From Flavobacterium sp. (lineage in GTDB: Bacteria > Bacteroidota > Bacteroidia > Flavobacteriales > Flavobacteriaceae), in assembly GCA_018401995.1 (NCBI GenBank), contig JAGYJR010000004.1, forward strand, positions 82,138-146,137: DNA of 64,000 bases, given 5' to 3'. Within the stretch, counting starts at the first letter, position 1, and each line of letters starts with the position of its first letter. The position numbers were made by a program, and so were the translations under genes. Of this stretch, positions 51,066 to 61,082 are shown one piece after another. The notes below the pieces were generated by a model. It was not told the DNA's origin and ran no database searches. It saw nothing but the letters and a program-made list of their open reading frames with translations.

Positions 51066-52610
51066 ATGAACAAAGAATTAATTATTCGTTCGGGTTCAGA
51101 AGCTGTAGATTTTGCCTTATTAAAAGATGGAAAACTAATAGAATTACATAAAGAAGAAGAAAAAGGCACGAATTTTAGTGTTGGCGATATTTTTATTGCT
51201 AAAATTAGAAAACCTGTTGCCGGATTAAATGCGGCTTTTGTTAATGTTGGTTATGAGAAAGATGCTTTCTTACACTATCATGACTTAGGGCCTAATTTAT
51301 CTTCAGTTATGAAATTTATTAAACTTGTAAGCGCAGGTAAACTAAACGATTATTCACTCAAAAATTTTCCATTTGAGCCAGAAATTGACAAAAACGGAGT
51401 AATTAGCGATATTTTAAGCGCTAACCAATCGGTTTTAGTACAAGTGGTTAAAGAACCTATATCTACTAAAGGTCCTAGAATTAGTTCTGAGATCTCATTA
51501 GCAGGAAGATATGTGGTTTTGGTTCCTTTTTCTGATCGTGTTTCTATTTCACAAAAAATAGAGTCAAAAGAAGAAAAAGACCGTTTAAAACGACTTGTAA
51601 TGTCAATAAAGCCAAAAGGTTTTGGGGTTATTGTGCGAACAGTAGCCGAAGGCAAAAAAGTAGCTGAACTAGACAAAGATTTACAAAACTTAATGGACCG
51701 CTGGTCTATTATGTGTAAAAGGCTACAAACCGCGCATCATCCGTCAAAAGTATTAGGAGAACTAAACAAAGCTTCTTCTATCTTACGAGACGTGTTTAAC
51801 GATACTTTTACCAGTATCCAAATTGATGACGAAGAATTGTATATTCAAACGAAGGACTATTTGCAAGAAATAGCTCCGGATAAAGTGTCTATCGTAAAAC
51901 ACTATCAATCAAAAGATTTACCTCTTTTTGAGAAATATCATATTGAACGCCAAATTAAAACCTCTTTCGGAAAAACCGTTTCCATGAGTAAAGGTGCATA
52001 TTTGATTATTGAACACACCGAAGCGTTACACGTTATTGATGTAAACAGCGGTAACCGTTCTAACAAAGCACTTACACAAGAAGGAACAGCGCTTGAGGTA
52101 AATATGATTGCCGCTGCTGAAATAGCAAGACAATTACGTTTACGTGATATGGGTGGTATTATTGTTGTTGATTTTATTGACATGCAAAATGCCGAACATC
52201 GAAAAGAATTGTACGATTTCTTAAAACAAGAAATGAGTGACGATAAGGCTAAACACAAAATCTTGCCCCCTAGTAAATTTGGATTAATTCAAATTACTAG
52301 ACAAAGAGTTAGACCTGAAGTCAATATTAAAACTAGAGAAGAAGACCCAAACAATGAAAATGGGGAAATTGAAGCTCCAATTTTAATTATTGATAAAATT
52401 GCGTTTGACCTTGAAAAAATTATTAAAGACCACAAGAAGATTGTACTTAATGCACATCCGTTTGTGGCAGCATACCTTACCAAAGGTTTTCCATCAATAC
52501 GTTCAAAATGGTTTTTTGAACATAAAAAATGGGTGAAGATTATACCTCGTGACGCTTACACGTATCTTGAATACCATTTCTTTGACAAAGAAGGAAATGA
52601 AATTAAATAA
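51066..52610 (+). CDS. rng: Ribonuclease E/G family protein (RNase G type)
   Basis: Protein of 514 residues, starting MNKELIIRSGSEAVDFALLK, so without the long C-terminal scaffold of RNase E. An S1 domain (about 30-120) has VGDIFIAKIRKPVAGLNAAF and VNVGYEKDAFLHYHD. The catalytic part contains GVIVRTVAEGKKV, the metal-binding IVVDFIDMQNAEHRKELYDF, DVNSGNRSNKALTQEGTALE and LTRQRVRPEV-like ITRQRVRPEV. It processes rRNA and degrades mRNA. The ATG at 51066 is chosen because the frame upstream runs through the palindromic repeat. Confidence 0.93.
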   Translation: MNKELIIRSGSEAVDFALLKDGKLIELHKEEEKGTNFSVGDIFIAKIRKPVAGLNAAFVNVGYEKDAFLHYHDLGPNLSSVMKFIKLVSAGKLNDYSLKNFPFEPEIDKNGVISDILSANQSVLVQVVKEPISTKGPRISSEISLAGRYVVLVPFSDRVSISQKIESKEEKDRLKRLVMSIKPKGFGVIVRTVAEGKKVAELDKDLQNLMDRWSIMCKRLQTAHHPSKVLGELNKASSILRDVFNDTFTSIQIDDEELYIQTKDYLQEIAPDKVSIVKHYQSKDLPLFEKYHIERQIKTSFGKTVSMSKGAYLIIEHTEALHVIDVNSGNRSNKALTQEGTALEVNMIAAAEIARQLRLRDMGGIIVVDFIDMQNAEHRKELYDFLKQEMSDDKAKHKILPPSKFGLIQITRQRVRPEVNIKTREEDPNNENGEIEAPILIIDKIAFDLEKIIKDHKKIVLNAHPFVAAYLTKGFPSIRSKWFFEHKKWVKIIPRDAYTYLEYHFFDKEGNEIK

Positions 52611-52613
52611 ACT

Positions 52614-52645
52614 AAAAACCGCTAGTCAAAAGATTAGCGGTTTTT
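52614..52645. terminator. Bidirectional terminator between rng and pbpC
   Basis: AAAAACCGCTA (52614-52624) pairs with TAGCGGTTTTT (52635-52645), with more weak pairs inside. T-runs on both strands serve the converging genes. It lies between the two stops. Confidence 0.85.
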
Positions 52646-55000
52646 TTATTGTTCAATAGTAATTTTTCTTTTGATTTCGTATCCCAAATCATCCACAACC
52701 GTTAGCAAATAACTTCCTGATGGTAATGAAATTGGCATTTCATGGAAGGTTTTGGTACTTCCCAAATACGTTTCGTTTGCATACCAATACACAGTTGCAT
52801 CGGTTTTGGTATGAGCTATTTTTATAATTGCAGGTTGTAATTCGCCATTGAAATTCTTGGTTAATATGATTTTTGTACCTTCATTTGGATAAATAAAACC
52901 CATAGTAACTTCTTGTAATTGTGATTCACAGCCATTTTTGAAATTGGGCAACACTTGATAATCCACATTTTTAGATTTGTAATACCATTCCATCACGGGT
53001 GGCAATACAAACCACGAACGCATCACCATATTTTGAGGAGCTTCACACAAAGCATTCACTCTAAATTGCTCCGATTTATCCAAATGAACCCATTGATGAT
53101 ATGGACAATTCTCCGTTTTCTTAGCCGTTTTTGGCACCCAAGAAAGCACTTTTGGACAATTATCTTTTGCCAAAAAACCTGATTTTTCACAAACCTCAAC
53201 TTCTTCCATATCATTATAAGGCGTTGCAAACCATTTAGCTTTTGGAAATAATTGAAATACGTCAAATAAAATTGGAGCTGCTACTTCCACTCCGGATAAC
53301 ATGGGTCTTCCTTCTCCAGTGGCATTTCCAACCCAAACACCTACTACATAATCTTGCGTTACACCAAGCGCCCAAGCATCGCGAGCACCAAAACTTGTCC
53401 CTGTTTTCCATGCCAATTCTAGTGAGGAATCGTAAAAACGCCAAGCTTCATCACCGTTTGGTCGGTTTACTTCTTTCATGGCGTTGAATGTATGCCAAAT
53501 AGCTGCTGGTTGAAGTATGTTTTTTTGGTTTGTTGGTGAACCAAAATCAACTTTCTTATGGAATTCATAATTCAAATTAGCCAATTCCTTAGTTCTAAAT
53601 TGGTCTTGATTTTTGGTATAAAAGTCCAAAGTTCCTGCCATAAATGCATACGATTTACACAAATCCCACAAATTGGTTTCGGCACCACCTAAAATTAGAG
53701 AAAGTCCGTAGTTTGTTGGCGGTCTGTTAATGGTTCGAAATTGAAATTTTTGCAATTGTTCATGAAATTTATTAACCGAATATTCTTGCAACATCAAAAC
53801 CGATGGAATATTCAACGAACGCGCCAAAGCTCTATCCGCAGGTACTGCACCATCAAAAGTAAGATTGTAATTTTGAGGCGAATACCCAGAAATTTGAGTT
53901 GGAATATCTGGAACCAAAGATTTTGGCAACAAATCACCATCATCGAGCATGGAAGCATACAAAAAAGGTTTCAAAATACTGCCCGAACTTCTCGGTGCAT
54001 CAATAATATCTACATCTTTTTGGTGGTCTTTATCTGTTGGACTATTGCCTACATACGCCACAATATTTCGCGTTTTTACCTCAACTACCAAAACCGCCAT
54101 ATTGTACACTTGGTTTTGTTTGTATTGCTGGTAATATTGGTTTACAATTTCGTTTACCCGTTCTTGAATATCGTAATTAATCGTAGTTACTACTTTTTGA
54201 TTCGCATGTTTTTTTGCTACTTTTTGCAGTAAATGTGGTGCAATTTGTGGCACAGCAAAAGGTTTTTGCGGTAAAGTTTCTTCCAATGAAAGTTCGTAAG
54301 TAGCTTGATCAATGACCTGATTTTCGTAAAGTTTTTTCAACAACCGATTGCGTTTTTGCAATAATTTTTCTTGATTTTTTCCGGGATAAATTAGACTTGG
54401 CGCATTGGGTAAAACAGCTAAAGTTGCAGCTTCAGCCCAAGACAATTGGTTCGATTGCAATCCAAAATAACGCCATGAAGCCATTTCCAATCCCACTACA
54501 TTGCTTCCAAAAGGCGCATGAGCAGCATACAAGGCAAGAATTTCCTCTTTCGAATGACGCAACTCCAAACGAGTAGCCAAAATCACTTCAATAACTTTCT
54601 CGAAATACGTTCTTTTTTTACCGTTTCTATGTAAACGAATTACTTGTTGGGTCAACGTACTTCCACCGCGAACCACTTTATTTGCTTTTCGATTTTGCAA
54701 AAAAGCATAATACATAGCAACAGGATTAAAGCCAACATGTCTATAAAAATATTGATCTTCAAAGGCTACAATACATTTTTCAAACTTATTAGGAACACTA
54801 TCGGTTTGTGGAAAACGCCATTGCCCATCAGCGGCTATTTTTGCGCCTAAAAGTTGGCCATCTGAACTTTCAATTACAGTTGCATATTTGTTTTCGAAAA
54901 GTTGTTTGGGTAGTGAAAAATAGTAAACAACCATAAGAATACATCCTATGGCTGTTTTAATTTTATGCTTTTTAATTGTTGTTACAACTTTTTGAAACAC
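52646..55000 (-). CDS. pbpC: Penicillin-binding protein 1C
   Basis: Bifunctional peptidoglycan synthase of 784 residues. An N-terminal membrane helix (about 10-30) is followed by a GT51 glycosyltransferase (about 45-215: FEDQYFYRHVGFNPVAMYYA, RGGSTLTQQVIRLHRN). The transpeptidase has SSGSILKPF, an SLN motif (ARSLNIPSVLM) and KTGTS at Lys532. A BiPBP_C domain is at the C terminus. It polymerises and crosslinks glycan, probably for repair. The macroglobulin gene lies directly upstream with 7 bp between, the known pbpC-A2M pairing. Confidence 0.95.
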   Translation of the reverse strand: MFQKVVTTIKKHKIKTAIGCILMVVYYFSLPKQLFENKYATVIESSDGQLLGAKIAADGQWRFPQTDSVPNKFEKCIVAFEDQYFYRHVGFNPVAMYYAFLQNRKANKVVRGGSTLTQQVIRLHRNGKKRTYFEKVIEVILATRLELRHSKEEILALYAAHAPFGSNVVGLEMASWRYFGLQSNQLSWAEAATLAVLPNAPSLIYPGKNQEKLLQKRNRLLKKLYENQVIDQATYELSLEETLPQKPFAVPQIAPHLLQKVAKKHANQKVVTTINYDIQERVNEIVNQYYQQYKQNQVYNMAVLVVEVKTRNIVAYVGNSPTDKDHQKDVDIIDAPRSSGSILKPFLYASMLDDGDLLPKSLVPDIPTQISGYSPQNYNLTFDGAVPADRALARSLNIPSVLMLQEYSVNKFHEQLQKFQFRTINRPPTNYGLSLILGGAETNLWDLCKSYAFMAGTLDFYTKNQDQFRTKELANLNYEFHKKVDFGSPTNQKNILQPAAIWHTFNAMKEVNRPNGDEAWRFYDSSLELAWKTGTSFGARDAWALGVTQDYVVGVWVGNATGEGRPMLSGVEVAAPILFDVFQLFPKAKWFATPYNDMEEVEVCEKSGFLAKDNCPKVLSWVPKTAKKTENCPYHQWVHLDKSEQFRVNALCEAPQNMVMRSWFVLPPVMEWYYKSKNVDYQVLPNFKNGCESQLQEVTMGFIYPNEGTKIILTKNFNGELQPAIIKIAHTKTDATVYWYANETYLGSTKTFHEMPISLPSGSYLLTVVDDLGYEIKRKITIEQ

Positions 55001-55007
55001 GTTTTTA

Positions 55008-58000
55008 TTATTTTACAATTGTAATCCACTTTCCTTTCGTTCTTGCTATATAAGTATTGTCATACATGGCTTCACATTGCATTCCTGGTAAATAGTAATT
55101 TCCTAGATAAGTTGCGCTTAAAAGTATATTGAATGTTCTTGTTTCTCCAGCTTTTAAACCAAAATAGAAATTAGTTCTATCATCACGAATATCAATGTAA
55201 TCGGCTTTGTTTTCGGCATAACTTCCAAAATCTGTAAATCTGGAATTCATAATTTCAAATCCAGAAGGAAGAATTTGGGTTAAAGCCACATTTTCAATAG
55301 GTTCGTTAGACGTATTTCTTATGGTAATTTGCGCAATAATTTCGGTTCCTTGCGGAATTTCGTTCCAATTCAAATTGGCTCCTGATCTAGTTTTATAGTT
55401 GACAATCGCACTTAAATTGGTAAACATTTCTTTTTCTTCACCAACAGGGAGCACGCCGCTATTCGTTACTCGAACATAAATCGTATTGTTGTTATTGTTC
55501 TTAATTTGCACCGAATTATTACCGTTTTTAACCACTAACTTTTTATCAGCAACAGATTTATTAGTAGTAACGGCTTCCGTTTTTCCATTATTTGTAACCG
55601 CAACTTGAATGCCTTTTCCTCCATTTTTAAGAGCAAATTTTGACATCGCATAAAGTGCATAAGCCGTTGTTTGCGTACTCATATAATCATTGGAAGAAAG
55701 ATTTTTCGCCAATTTATTTGCCAATTCAAAAGCTTGCGTTTTTTGGTCAACCAATAAATACGTTTCTAACAACATCGCTCGATTTCTATCTGCCGAACCG
55801 TAATAGTAATTGTTGTTACTTTCAACCGAAGTTACTGTGTTTATCAAGTTTACTGCTGCACTTTTTTGGCCAATTAAAGCATACGAAGCCGCCAAACGCA
55901 ACTTAGATTCGTTACTAATCCCAACGGTTTCTCTCAATCGGTTCATGGAGCCAACATCGGCATTTCCGGCTAAAGCTAAGGTATACAAACGATACGCTTG
56001 AGCAAAATCATTGTTGTATTCTTTTCTAAAACGCCATTGTTTTGCTGTGTTTTTTTGGTACGAAACCCATTTGTTTTTGAAACCAATTGGCAAAACGTAG
56101 CCTTTTTTCTCTGCTTCTATCAAGAAATGTCCCACGTAAGAAGTGCTCCAATCGTCCGCATTTATATTTCCTTGCCAATACGAAACACCACCATTTGCAA
56201 TTTGGAAGCGACCCAACTTTTGAATGGCATCATTAATATGACGTTGAATTTGTTGTTTTTTAGCATCATCAAGGGCTACAACATCGGCTAAATATAACTG
56301 TGGAAACGCTGCAGAAGTCGTTTGCTCTACACAACCGTGCGGATATTGAATCAAATATTTCAATCGTCTGTTGAAATCAATTGTTGGGAAAGATGAAACT
56401 TCTAATTGTGCTTTGTTGGTTCCATTTACGCCAAAAGTTGTCCAATTGATGGTTTTGGTTGTATTGGGTTCCAAAATCACATCGACAAAATCGGTAGTTT
56501 CAGGATTGGGATTGACAATATCAATTTCAACTGGAAAGGAAGCTTTTTCCGAACCCGAAGTTGCAATAATTTCTATTTTTCCTAAACCGATGACATCGTT
56601 TACTTCCAAATCAAAATACAGCATTTTTTCATCAGCTGAAGCAAATGCAAGTTGTTTGGTTGCTGTTTGAAGCTCTCGGAAACCTGAATTCGTTTTCACT
56701 TGAACTGTTACATTTTTCACATTGTTTTCCATGGCAAAAACCGTAACTGGCAACGTGATTTTTTCATTGGAAGAAATTTTTCTTGGTACGGAAGCCAATA
56801 CCATCAACGGACTTCTAACAGTCGAGGTTTTCTCAGCAGCTCCGTAAGCATTTGTAGCTGCATTTCCAGCAACCACCATAGTTCGTACTGAACCTACGTA
56901 ATTTGGCATCGTAAATTGATGCGTTTGGGTTTGTCCTTTTTCCAGTTTGAATGGTCCCATGTAAATCACCACTGGTTTGAAGCGGTTTGCTTTTTTGGCA
57001 TTGCCGCCGCCTAAATCTTCGTCACCTCCAATACTGAAAATTTGGTTGATTTTTCCTCCGTAAGCTCCAATTACATCATCGTAAACATCCCAAGATTTCA
57101 CTCCTAAAGCTTGTTTAGCATAGAACTTATTCCAAGCATTTGGCGTTTTAAATCGGGTTAAATCTAGCAAACCGTCATCAACAATAGCGATGGTGTATGT
57201 CATTTCTTTGCCGTTTTTTTCGCTAACTTTTACGCTTGCTTTCTTTTCTGGTCGCAATACTTCTGGCATTGTAATTTGGGGTTCCAAAACGGTGTTTTTA
57301 TCTATTACTTCGATGGGTAAAACGCCATACATTCTAATAGGTGTGTCGTTTAAAGTGGAAGCATGTGGTTTCAATAATGAAATATTCACATAAACATTGG
57401 GAGCCATATCTGGCGTAACCGGAATTTCTACTTTAGTTTCTCCTTTAGTTGTGGTTGCCCAAAGTGTTTTTACCACTTTTGAACCATTTTCTAACGACAA
57501 TAAAGCACGACTTCCTTCGCTTGACGGGAAAGAAATAATCGCTTTTTCACCCACAGCATATTTTTGTTTGTCAGAAGTAAATACTAGCATATTTGCTGTA
57601 TTAGCATCACCAGATTTTGATTTTCCTGACCAATACGGCCAATCGATAATTTCGGTGGTACTTGTAGCGTGACCATCATTTGGATCTTCCACACGAATCA
57701 AATATCTTCCCCATTCGTTTTCGGGAACTTGGAATTGAAAACTGGCTTTTCCTGAAGCATCGGTGTTTACTACAAAATTTTTGTAAGCCGTAGTAACATT
57801 GGAAGCATTATATTGGGCTAAATCATCTCCATTGGAATTCCACCACCAGCGCCAAGACACTTTATAAACACGAACTTCCAAGTTTCGAACGGCTTTTGGA
57901 CTTCCATTTTCGGATAAAGTCACTACTTCGAAACGATTCATTTTATCGGTTTCCAGCATGCCGTATTTATTGGGCGTTGGACGTTTTAAACCAACATATG

Positions 58001-60491
58001 TTTTATAAGGCGAATAAGTTGCCGAAACTACATCCGTACTGAAATCGCCTCCGTTTTCGAAAGCTTTAGTTTGCATAACAATCTTCAGTTTTCCTGGAGC
58101 TTGATTTTGGATTTTAGGTTGGAGCGTGATATTGGTTTTACCAAAATCATCTAATTTTCCTGAAAAAACATTGACTTCTTCGGTGAAAAATTTTCGCACT
58201 TCATCATCAAAATCATAATTGGAATAGCCTTTAAAAGTAGTAGCTTGCTCCATGAATTTGGCCTGCATTTCTACTTTTAAGTTTTTGGCGATAGCACCGT
58301 GCAACCAAGCGACTTCAACCGTTCCGTTGTTTGGTTTACTTCCAAAAATTTGAGCATCAGCAAAACTATTTTTGATTTTCAAACGATTAGGTTTGATGGT
58401 TTCAATTTTAATGCTTTTGTAAAAATTAGCGCCACCAACCGAAATTTTCGCTTCCCAATTTCCAGTGAAATCTGTTGGTTTAGTAGCGACTTTAAACACA
58501 TAATGATTACTTTCCTTATATTTTTGAACCGATTGATAAGTTAATTTTCCACGAGGATCATTCAAATGAAATTTAATAGGATGGGATTTCTCTAACTTAC
58601 TTTCGTTGTCGTTCAACATGAAAGCAATATGCAAAGTATCGCCTGGACGCCAGACGCCTCGTTCGCCATAAATAAAACCTTTCAATCCTTTTTCTAGAGT
58701 TTCGCCACTAACGTCAAAATTACTTACGGAAAGTGATTGTCCTTCATCCAAACGAACATAAGTTGTGTTTTTATCTTTCGTTACAATGGCAAAAAATGCA
58801 TACCGCTTGGTTTCTGTGGTTGCAAATCCGTCTGCATCTGTTGTTACATTGGCTAATTTTTGTTGTTGAAAATCAAACAACTCAATTGTTGCTCCCGAAA
58901 CTGGATTGGTAGAAACAATATCGTTTACTGCGAAGAAATAACTTCCGTTTTCGCCTCTTTTAGCGATTATCCCTAAATCAGTTGCGATTACATTTGTTCC
59001 AATGGTATTGTTGTAATAGTACGAATTGTTACACGGATCTTCTCTTTCGTACCAATCGTAATCGTCATAATAATCGTCGTAATATCCTGAATTGCTTCGA
59101 ACTTCGTCAATATCTTCCGATTCGTTTTCTTCTTCATTTTCCTCTTCAGAAGAAGCACATTTGTAAAGCGAATATTTCTTACCAAAGCTCAACTCTACGC
59201 GATAAATGGCGCCGGGTTCAGTTTGAATTATTTTGGACAAATCAATAGCATAAGCGTTCCATTTGCTGTAATTGGCTAAGTTGTTTTTCTTTAAAACTAA
59301 CTTATGTTTGGCAATTGGCGCGGCTACTTTTCTTAAATTTCGTTGTCCGTTTATTTCGTTATCTTGCAGAAATTGTAAAATATTGTTCTTGTAAATTCGG
59401 TATACTTTTACATCAACAGCACTTACATTTACAGCTTCAAAGTTGATTTTTAGATTATTGGAACTTGGCAAGATAGTTCCACTTTTTATAAAACGAACAG
59501 CAGGTTTTATTTGTTCAAACGATACTTTTTGTTCAAAATTTTGCTTCATTTTGAATCCGTCTTCGCTTTGAATTCCTTGAAAAACTTCTACTAATAATTC
59601 TCCTTTCAGCGGTTCGGCGAAAAATACTTTTAAAAGATTTCCAGCAGTTGCAAATTTTAAATTGGTTGCCGATTCCACTTGGACTAAACCACTAAAATCT
59701 TGTCCTTTTTTTAACGGATCAGAAAAATTCAACAAAAGCACTTGGTTGTTGTTTTCTTGCACTTCGGCGCTAATGATTTTGAAATTATTTTTACCTGGAA
59801 TTTCGTATTCAAGGCTTCCTTTTTGTTTGATTCCAAAGTCATTTCCGTTCCAAGCAATGTTGATTTTAGAATCGTCTACCAAACGTTGAATGCTATCGAT
59901 TACAAATTTGAATTCTTTGGAAGTACTCAAGGCTTTATCAATTTTTACCTTTAATGGTTTGCCGTTTTGGGTTACTTGCACCAGTTTTTTGGCAATCTCT
60001 AAATCCAAATTATCACTTGTAGTTATAGTTCCATTCAAATACGAAAAATCTTTGCTATACGATTGTAAATCTTGCGTATTAATGACAAAATCCTGTTTGA
60101 TGGTTTTGATAGTAAAATTGAAGTTTTCCAATTCTTTTGGAACGTCTTTCACTTCAGACAAATGAAAAGTGACTTGGTATTCTTTGTCATTTTCCAATGG
60201 TCTTTTGGGAACGAAAGCTATGGTGTTATTTGATAATGCTACTACTTTGCCGTCTATATTCGGCGAAATTGTAAAAAAATCCGAGTTTAATTCTTGATTG
60301 GGTGTCCATTCTTTTTTATCGAATGCCAAAACCACTCGAATATCATTGGAAGCCGAGACCAAACCCGAACTAAAATTCAAGATATACTCCTTGTAAAGAG
60401 AAAAATCTGAATTAAAATCTTTAGAATCTTTGGAACAAGAAAGTGCTAAGAATACAATCAACAAGAGATTGATAACGGGAAATTGCTTCAT
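55008..60491 (-). CDS. Bacterial alpha-2-macroglobulin lipoprotein (YfhM-like)
   Basis: Protein of 1827 residues. Signal and lipobox LLIVFLALSCSKDSK, Cys about residue 20. A series of macroglobulin and beta-sandwich domains (about 40-1300) includes LKGFIYGERGVWRPGDTLHI. The thioester motif is present as PHGCVEQ (Cys1387, Gln1390), followed by the alpha-helical thioester domain (YLADVVALDDAKKQQIQRHI) and a C-terminal beta domain. Such proteins trap incoming proteases in the periplasm. An acidic stretch near residues 475-500 is low complexity. The ATG at 60491 is used because it places the signal peptide first. It is cotranscribed with pbpC. Confidence 0.93.
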   Translation of the reverse strand: MKQFPVINLLLIVFLALSCSKDSKDFNSDFSLYKEYILNFSSGLVSASNDIRVVLAFDKKEWTPNQELNSDFFTISPNIDGKVVALSNNTIAFVPKRPLENDKEYQVTFHLSEVKDVPKELENFNFTIKTIKQDFVINTQDLQSYSKDFSYLNGTITTSDNLDLEIAKKLVQVTQNGKPLKVKIDKALSTSKEFKFVIDSIQRLVDDSKINIAWNGNDFGIKQKGSLEYEIPGKNNFKIISAEVQENNNQVLLLNFSDPLKKGQDFSGLVQVESATNLKFATAGNLLKVFFAEPLKGELLVEVFQGIQSEDGFKMKQNFEQKVSFEQIKPAVRFIKSGTILPSSNNLKINFEAVNVSAVDVKVYRIYKNNILQFLQDNEINGQRNLRKVAAPIAKHKLVLKKNNLANYSKWNAYAIDLSKIIQTEPGAIYRVELSFGKKYSLYKCASSEEENEEENESEDIDEVRSNSGYYDDYYDDYDWYEREDPCNNSYYYNNTIGTNVIATDLGIIAKRGENGSYFFAVNDIVSTNPVSGATIELFDFQQQKLANVTTDADGFATTETKRYAFFAIVTKDKNTTYVRLDEGQSLSVSNFDVSGETLEKGLKGFIYGERGVWRPGDTLHIAFMLNDNESKLEKSHPIKFHLNDPRGKLTYQSVQKYKESNHYVFKVATKPTDFTGNWEAKISVGGANFYKSIKIETIKPNRLKIKNSFADAQIFGSKPNNGTVEVAWLHGAIAKNLKVEMQAKFMEQATTFKGYSNYDFDDEVRKFFTEEVNVFSGKLDDFGKTNITLQPKIQNQAPGKLKIVMQTKAFENGGDFSTDVVSATYSPYKTYVGLKRPTPNKYGMLETDKMNRFEVVTLSENGSPKAVRNLEVRVYKVSWRWWWNSNGDDLAQYNASNVTTAYKNFVVNTDASGKASFQFQVPENEWGRYLIRVEDPNDGHATSTTEIIDWPYWSGKSKSGDANTANMLVFTSDKQKYAVGEKAIISFPSSEGSRALLSLENGSKVVKTLWATTTKGETKVEIPVTPDMAPNVYVNISLLKPHASTLNDTPIRMYGVLPIEVIDKNTVLEPQITMPEVLRPEKKASVKVSEKNGKEMTYTIAIVDDGLLDLTRFKTPNAWNKFYAKQALGVKSWDVYDDVIGAYGGKINQIFSIGGDEDLGGGNAKKANRFKPVVIYMGPFKLEKGQTQTHQFTMPNYVGSVRTMVVAGNAATNAYGAAEKTSTVRSPLMVLASVPRKISSNEKITLPVTVFAMENNVKNVTVQVKTNSGFRELQTATKQLAFASADEKMLYFDLEVNDVIGLGKIEIIATSGSEKASFPVEIDIVNPNPETTDFVDVILEPNTTKTINWTTFGVNGTNKAQLEVSSFPTIDFNRRLKYLIQYPHGCVEQTTSAAFPQLYLADVVALDDAKKQQIQRHINDAIQKLGRFQIANGGVSYWQGNINADDWSTSYVGHFLIEAEKKGYVLPIGFKNKWVSYQKNTAKQWRFRKEYNNDFAQAYRLYTLALAGNADVGSMNRLRETVGISNESKLRLAASYALIGQKSAAVNLINTVTSVESNNNYYYGSADRNRAMLLETYLLVDQKTQAFELANKLAKNLSSNDYMSTQTTAYALYAMSKFALKNGGKGIQVAVTNNGKTEAVTTNKSVADKKLVVKNGNNSVQIKNNNNNTIYVRVTNSGVLPVGEEKEMFTNLSAIVNYKTRSGANLNWNEIPQGTEIIAQITIRNTSNEPIENVALTQILPSGFEIMNSRFTDFGSYAENKADYIDIRDDRTNFYFGLKAGETRTFNILLSATYLGNYYLPGMQCEAMYDNTYIARTKGKWITIVK

Positions 60492-60599
60492 AAAAAGTAG
60501 TATTAGAATGGAAAAAGCACCATAATTGCATAACAACAAAAAGTGTGCAAATATTGTTTAAAGTTACTAAAAACTTCTAAATTTTCGTATTAAAAATTT

Positions 60600-61040
60600 T
60601 TAACGTTTGTTTCTAAAAAAAGCACGCATCAATAAAGCGCATTCTTTTTCTAAAACGCCAGAAACCACAATAGTTTTGGGATGCAGTTGGGTTCCCAATT
60701 TTTGATAACCTCGATTTTCATCAGAAGCGCCATAAACAATTTTTGAAATTTGTGACCAATATAAAGCTCCGGCGCACATTTGGCAAGGTTCTAACGTTAC
60801 GTACAACGTACAATCTTTCAAATATTTTCCACCTAAGAAATTGGCAGCGCTGGTGATGGCTTGCATTTCGGCATGAGCGGTTACATCATGGAGCAATTCA
60901 GTTAAATTATGACTTTTTGCAATGACACGATTATCGATTACAATAACAGCGCCAACAGGAATTTCGCCTTTTTCAAAAGCGGTTTCGGCTTCTTGTAAAG
61001 CTTTCTTCATAAAAAATTCGTCGGTAAAAATTTGCTCCAT
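60600..61040 (-). CDS. tadA: tRNA-specific adenosine deaminase TadA-like
   Basis: Deaminase of 146 residues converting adenosine-34 of tRNA to inosine. Zinc and proton-relay motifs are HAEMQAI and PCQMCAGALYWSQ. It starts MEQIFTDEFFMKKALQEAET and keeps AFEKGEIPVGAVIV. The start is 42 bp from the divergent dxs start; a TATTTTTG element lies 5 nt upstream, so its transcript may be nearly leaderless. Confidence 0.93.
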   Translation of the reverse strand: MEQIFTDEFFMKKALQEAETAFEKGEIPVGAVIVIDNRVIAKSHNLTELLHDVTAHAEMQAITSAANFLGGKYLKDCTLYVTLEPCQMCAGALYWSQISKIVYGASDENRGYQKLGTQLHPKTIVVSGVLEKECALLMRAFFRNKR

Positions 61041-61045
61041 AAATA

Positions 61046-61053
61046 CAAAAATA
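61046..61053 (-). promoter_or_regulatory. Putative -7 element for tadA
   Basis: TATTTTTG on the minus strand in the 42-bp gap between tadA and dxs. It ends 5 nt before the tadA ATG. Confidence 0.5.
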
Positions 61054-61067
61054 CAACAACCAATGCT

Positions 61068-61075
61068 TACTTTTG
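61068..61075 (+). promoter_or_regulatory. Putative -7 element for dxs
   Basis: TACTTTTG fits TANNTTTG and ends 7 nt before the dxs ATG. It is back to back with the tadA element. Confidence 0.5.
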
Positions 61076-61082
61076 TGCTGAA

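Noticed and set aside
53741..54232. 163-codon open frame on the plus strand
   Set aside because: It is antisense to pbpC, which is well supported by GT51 and transpeptidase motifs; the product has no domain or signal and is rich in Ile, Arg and His.
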